Assembly: GCA_003952965.2 (NCBI GenBank)
Contig: CM025855.1
Coordinates: 17,599,858 to 17,663,857 of the forward strand
DNA length: 64,000 bases
DNA from: Morella rubra
Lineage: Eukaryota; Streptophyta; Magnoliopsida; Fagales; Myricaceae
Reading direction: 5' to 3'
The notes under the pieces are model-generated. The model had not been told where the DNA came from. It did not search any database and worked only from the letters and a program-made list of their open reading frames with translations. Shown piece after piece: positions 58,815 through 64,000 of the stretch (position 1 is its first letter; the number at the start of each line of letters is the position of its first letter). The translations under genes and the position numbers were made by a program.

Positions 58815-60461
58815 ATGTCTCTTAGCATCAATATTTCATCAACTAATGGTCAATCTAAGCTTATCTCATACTTGAAGTTGAAAACTCCACAAGAAAGTCC
58901 CAACTCATGGCTCCTATGGTGTCCAAACCTTAACATTTTGATCATAAGTTTCAAATCTTCAACAAGCAAAGTCTAAGAGGTAACTAAGATACAAATATCC
59001 ATCATCATTCTCTACAACAAATCTTTTTGCACAAATAGACTACATCAAGTTGCAAAGAAATTTTTTTCAACCACACATAACCATCAGGTCACATGCAACT
59101 ACACATCTTCATAGAAAAACCATATTCTCACTCACACAAGCCAACCCATGGCCCTCATGAATCCTCTTCCACATTTTCATCACATTTTTCACCTCATACA
59201 CACATACTACATAAATATAACACTCTTACCTTTGAAGCAAGATCTTCTTCACCTAAAAGCTGAGGAGAATCAGTCACCTAGTGATAAAAAGGAGACAACT
59301 TTAACCTTTGAACTTCTAAAAAAACATTCTAGAATGTTTGAGGAGGAGACAACTTACCAGCACTTCTCTTTTCTTTTCCTCTCCTTCCTTCTCTTCTTTC
59401 TCCCTCTTTGTCTCTTTCTTTTTCTCATGCGACACTCTCTCTTTCTCACGCCACTCTTTCTTTCTCACACTACTCTCTCTCTTTGCTTTGCAAGACTCCA
59501 ATGCCCTTTTTTTGGCCCAAATCCTCTCCCTTTTCGCGAGAGTAGTGAGTAGGTTTTCAAGGATTTTTTATTTCGCCAACAAGAGATTTTTTGTGAGAGG
59601 AGAGTGTTTTTTATTTTTCCCCTTGGTGAATAGAATTTATTGCTAGAGAAAAGTGGGGTTTTTTGAAGATTCTTTTGGGTTTCTCTCGAGTGAGGAGTTT
59701 TGCGAGAGAAGTGGGGATTTTTTTTTTCAGAGTGAAGATTTTTCCCTTTTTTCAAGAATTTTTCTGCTTTCTTTTGTTGCCCTAGACCCCCTTCTCATAA
59801 TTGTTTTCCATCGTGCTTCTCCTCTGGACCACTGAGCTTCAGTTGTGACCCCTCTTCAAATTGCAACATATTTACCTCTTTTGTGTTTTTCCTTGTTTGC
59901 CCTCTAATCTCCAACTCTTTCAAACTAACGTGTGTGCTCAAATTAAGGACCAAATGCCCTCCTGCAACATTAAGTGAATGGGCCACAAGTGCCTCGAAAA
60001 TTTTAAATTCCTAAAACTCTAACCCAATCGATATATTAAGTGTCTCATTTGGTTTAAAATGCAACTTATATTAATGACCAGCCCTTTTCTAATCTTCTTG
60101 TAAACTTTGGCATTTACACAAAAATCTGTCACACTTCATGCCTCCCGGTGGCCATCCCTTGACCCAATCTGAGATTCTTGCAACATACCTCTCAGTGGCC
60201 ACCCCTTGACCCAGTCAAGGCAATGGTTGAACATCCTCTGGTGATCGGTACTGTGACACTTCACTTGTCCTCTAGATATTTATTCCCATAGATGGGCTTT
60301 TGATAATTGCTATGTCTATGGAATCATCGTTTTCCAAATCATTTGATTTACATCATTGTGTTTATTTATTCATCTACTCAATCCTCAACATGTTCATGAT
60401 GTATGACATATTCAAATGCAAATACAGTTTGCTCAAATAAGACCATAAGATTATCACTAAT
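58815..60461. other. Unclassified, LTR-like sequence with pyrimidine-rich tract
   Basis: The tract at 59360-59500 is CT-rich and follows a context (CTTACCTTTGA near 59228) resembling 8180-8420. Two related blocks with GGTGGCCATCCCTTGACCCA (about 60148) and AGTGGCCACCCCTTGACCCA (about 60195) form an imperfect direct repeat. Frames here are low-complexity and not accepted as genes. Confidence 0.4.
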
Positions 60462-61894
60462 TGGTGTGCTATCCCAGGCAACCAAATTAATAAAACCTAT
60501 ACTCCTAAAAATACATGTAGTGGTGTGAGTAAGGATCACTTTCACAGGGAGTATTTAGCCTACTTTTATGCTACGCGAACAAGGATGGGGGGGATTTGAG
60601 CATAACGAAAATAATTTTAAGAAAAACAACTAAGGAAATTTTCAAATCAAAGTATCGAAATCAGTCAAAAGAACAAACCTTAGTCTAAGTCAACATCCAC
60701 CATCGGAATTTTATAACTGATCAGCGATGCAAGTATATATCAATTCACACTTTGAATATTCACCGCTGGAACTATTTTCCTATCTGTCCTAAATCGCAGT
60801 TAATTAGAAAACAAGCGATCTAATTAACCATAACTACTAAACAACCCAATACAAGTGCTAAAGGTTTAATCAATAGCAGCCCTAAGAATTAGAGAGATCA
60901 ATGAAGCTAAACAACACAAGCACAAGCGGTTGCATTTAATTTAGTTGATTGTTCTTCCTAATATCTAATAATTTCTGATGCAGCTAATCATTAAATCTTA
61001 GTTGCTTCATAAATTAGAGGGATCAAACAATTACGGATTTGATATCTAACCGAGCATTAGATTCCAACAATAATAAACTAGTAGGCCTCATAGTTATTAA
61101 ACGAGACAATCATAAAAATAGGCACAAAAGAACATCTGATACTCAAAGCATAAATTGAACAATGAAAACAAATTAGATCTCATAGTTCTACTGATTCCGA
61201 GGCTTCCGTTTCCCTTCAACCAATTACAAAAGTTTAGCCACACAGGGCCATGATGAAAACTCGAAGGAGAAGTTAGAAGAGAGGGGAGAGAGAGGCAGCT
61301 GGTTCAGAAGTTTTATAGGTCCCTTTTTTTTACTTGTTCAGAAGTTGCAACCCTATCAAATCTCTCAAATATATGCTCAAACTATAACAATATCCAAATC
61401 TGATTATTTAAGGAAAATATTAAAAATAAAATAAAGACCTAATAAAACTAGGAAAGTGGTGTCTTCATCTGGAATTTTCATGCACCAGGTCTGGAAACTT
61501 CCCAAAATCAACAGGTCATATCCACATATTATAATTGCAATATACGGAATGTTCCAGAACGTCAACAGTGCAGGTGACGCAACTTCAAGCCTGATTTCGT
61601 CCTTCATGCAGCCGGTATCTCTCAAAACTAAAAACATAACAGTTGTAGAGATTTTTCTTGGCGTTCCATAGAAGTTTGAATCCTCTCAATCAGAGGTTGG
61701 ATGAGAGAGTTATGCGCTGATTATGAAGCGATATCGAAACTGTCCAAAATCGCCCAATAAACTTCGTTTTGCACTTAACGCCTCCATTTGTATCCTAAAT
61801 CAAAACATATGAATAATGAGTACATTTAGGCAAGAAAAAAGTATAAAAGACTAAACATGAAGGGAGAAAAATATGACATTTTTCATTCTCATCA
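60462..61894 (-). repeat. 3' LTR of an Athila-like gypsy element (about 1.43 kb)
   Basis: On the minus strand it starts TGATGAGAATG directly after a polypurine tract (GTTTGGGGGAATT, 61895-61907) and can be followed to CACACCA at 60462. The second LTR is outside the window, so the distal end is tentative. Confidence 0.68.
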
Positions 61895-61907
61895 AATTCC
61901 CCCAAAC

Positions 61908-63391
61908 TTAACTTTTTCTCATCCACAAGTAGAACTCTAATTCACTTTCCCAAAAACACCAAGGTTGCAACACCATCAACAAAGAACAACCAAGCTCTTC
62001 AAAACTCATAACATATCATGAACAAACATTCTTAAACAACTTATAATTACTTAGTAAGCATTTTCACTCGAAGATGGAGTAAACTAAATACGTAGACCCT
62101 CACAGAAATAAATACTCAACTCTTTTGTTTTTGGAGGGTATGTGTTTCGCTCAAATTCATTCCAATGGAAATTATCTACTATAGGCTTGCATATCTTCAC
62201 ATTCTCCATCACTGGGATCACATGCATAACACAAATCATTAGGATTTTTCAAGGGATGTAACGGGGTTTAGGATAAAGCTGGGAAATATTTGCGAATGTA
62301 GCTCAAAAGAAACACCTTTCATTTGTAGCAGGGAACGATCCTTTGCAACAACTTCCACCTTTGTATGTATCGCATATAAACAAACCACTTTCTTGGAATT
62401 TTAGGAGGGATTATGAACATGCACAGTTTGTAACATTAAAAGCAATTCCCTCCATCACCTCCTTTCTTCTTTTTTTTTTTTGTTTCACCAAGATTACATC
62501 AACAATGGAACTCACGAATTGAGAATGAAAACATGTTCTATTTCACTAGTCATAGCCATACCACAAATCCAAACACCCCCACACTTATTTGTTGCACACC
62601 CATACATATCATAATGATGAACAATGCTCCACTAGCTCTACGGCTTGGGTAAAGGCATTGTTTTTCGGGTTTAAAGCTTGTAACGTGGTTTAATAATAAA
62701 CTATAGAAAAACCAATAAAGCTCAAAGGGGTTCAACAAAGGGAAAAATTAATTACAAGGTAGGCTATTTGGCTTATGTAGCTTATAACAAAGAGGGTCTT
62801 AATCACGTTCATGCATGCATGTGTCAATATGACCTCGAAGAGAATCAAGGCAAGTTCAAGAGAAACAAATCCATGGAAGAATATCTCACATGAAAGAAAA
62901 TAGAGAGACTGATATGGATGTGTCAGTCTTAAGGCTCAAAATCTCACTGGCTTTTGTCTACCAAATTTAGTCACTACCATTCTCAAGGCAAATAATTAGA
63001 CTAATTAATTCTAAGTTGGAAGATTACTTATTCAATCATGCTATGAATTTTTCAAGCTTAATTGAATTTGCTCATGACATACACAACCAAACTTCGCTAA
63101 AAACCACAAAAAAAAAAAGCAAAACTCTCCTTTTTTTTAAAAAATTATTTTTGAAAAACCATGCTTCCTTTTTTGTTTTTGAAAACAAATTACAAACAAA
63201 ACCTAAATCCCCTCCTCCACACTTAAGACTTACATTGTCCCCAATGTAAGGTGAAACACAAAGAAAAGGCAAAAATAACCAAGATATAATTGCAAAAATG
63301 AGAGGAAAAAAGAAAAAACGAACTCCGCCTGGGTTGCCTCCCAAGCAGCGCCTTTGTTTATTGTCGTTGGCTCGACTCAATGCTTCCTTCT
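61908..63391 (-). other. 3' untranslated part of the Athila-like gypsy element
   Basis: About 1.5 kb between integrase stop and polypurine tract hold no readable env-like gene. The sequence GGCAACCCAGGCGGAGTTCG lies at about 63323-63342 on the minus strand. Confidence 0.55.
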
Positions 63392-64000
63392 TCAATCAGT
63401 ATAAATCAGATCCTCAAGGCCCAATTTTGCCACATTCTCTATTTGGAAGCCTTCATAGAAATGCTTAAGTTTATGGCCATTCACCTTGAACACTTTGGAA
63501 GTTGCTAAACTTTGAATTTCAACTACTCCATGAGGAAAAACACTAGTGACAATAAAAGGTCCAATCCAACGAGAACGCAATTACCCGGAAACAAACGAAG
63601 CCTTGAATGATATAGAAGGACTTTTTGACCAACTTCAAACTCGTTTCTAGAGATCATCTTATCATGAAAAGCCTTCGTCTTTTCCTTGTAAATCTTTGTG
63701 CTCTCATAGGCATCATTGCAAATTTCCTCTAACTCTTGTAGTTGCAACTTCTTGTGTTCTCCACTTTCTTCCATCTTCATGTCGAAACTCTTGATAGCCC
63801 AATAAGCCTTGTGTTCTAACTCAATTGTAAGGTGGCATGGTTTCCCAAACACCAATCGATGAGGTGACATACCAATGGGCATCTTATATGCAGCCCTATA
63901 CGCCCATAAGGCATCATCCAAGTGCAAACTCCAATCTTTTCTACTTGGATTGACCGTCTTTTCAAGGATGGACTTGATCTCTCGATTTGACACTTCTGCT
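63392..64000 (-). pseudogene. Gypsy integrase C-terminus (Athila-like), cut by window end
   Basis: On the minus strand it reads [38 protein letters not shown], a helical [15 protein letters not shown] segment, then [16 protein letters not shown] and, after a one-base deletion at about 63581, [20 protein letters not shown] to a stop at 63392. This pattern is typical of Athila/Tat-type integrases. The upstream polymerase lies outside the window. Confidence 0.88.

Noticed and set aside
59148-59755. Frames of 60-134 codons rich in Ser/Phe/Leu or Lys/Glu
   Set aside because: They are translations of a CT-rich tract; both strands are open because of low complexity.
1-64000. tRNA, rRNA, snoRNA, CRISPR or viral (caulimovirus-like) sequences
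   Set aside because: No cloverleaf, rRNA core, spaced repeats or viral movement/coat motifs were seen; all RT matches are copia, gypsy or LINE type.

Overview
This window is nuclear DNA from a flowering plant. It holds one intron-rich plant gene surrounded by nested LTR retrotransposons, LINE remnants and small DNA transposons. The gene is a plant UBX-domain gene with GT-AG introns. The repeats are Ty1/copia and Ty3/gypsy elements primed by initiator tRNA-Met, an L1-type LINE with a zf-RVT region, and Harbinger- and Mutator-type MITEs. A woody eudicot is my guess from the general look of the repeats; the species cannot be read from the sequence. I saw no tRNA, rRNA, CRISPR or organellar genes.

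Layout. 1-7522: a nearly complete but broken copia element (Copia-1, plus). 8734-10045: a solo copia LTR. 10540-13570: a decayed copia body of another lineage (Copia-2). 14894-19000: a deleted copia element on the minus strand (Copia-3) with an extra ORF after RNase H, and a second solo LTR (17218-18479) nested in its LTR. 19801-22153: a solo gypsy LTR. 23779-40466 (minus): the only recognisable host gene, a PUX7-type UBA-UAS-UBX protein in ten coding exons. Its third intron is 8.7 kb long and holds a chromodomain-type gypsy remnant split by a LINE, a duplicated LTR/primer-site block and a MITE. 41823-51293 (minus): a young copia element (Copia-4) with an internal gag-PR-INT duplication, inserted into a relative (Copia-5, 51294-53511). 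53512-58814: gypsy LTR pieces, a solo LTR with a perfect target duplication, and a Mutator-like TIR element with a fold-back MITE inside it. 60462-64000 (minus): the 3' part of an Athila-like gypsy element.

The only plausible working gene product is the UBX protein, predicted to be an adaptor between ubiquitylated substrates and the CDC48/p97 ATPase. As written, its last exon carries two compensating single-base indels that truncate the UBX domain. This could be a sequencing error or a real lesion.

I found no clearly new biological system. The observations most worth a second look are the templated filler at the Copia-4 duplication junction, the conserved hairpins in the GC-rich copia leader, an extra ORF in Copia-3, a gypsy LTR flanked on both sides by internal sequence, and a paralogous empty site for a solo LTR.
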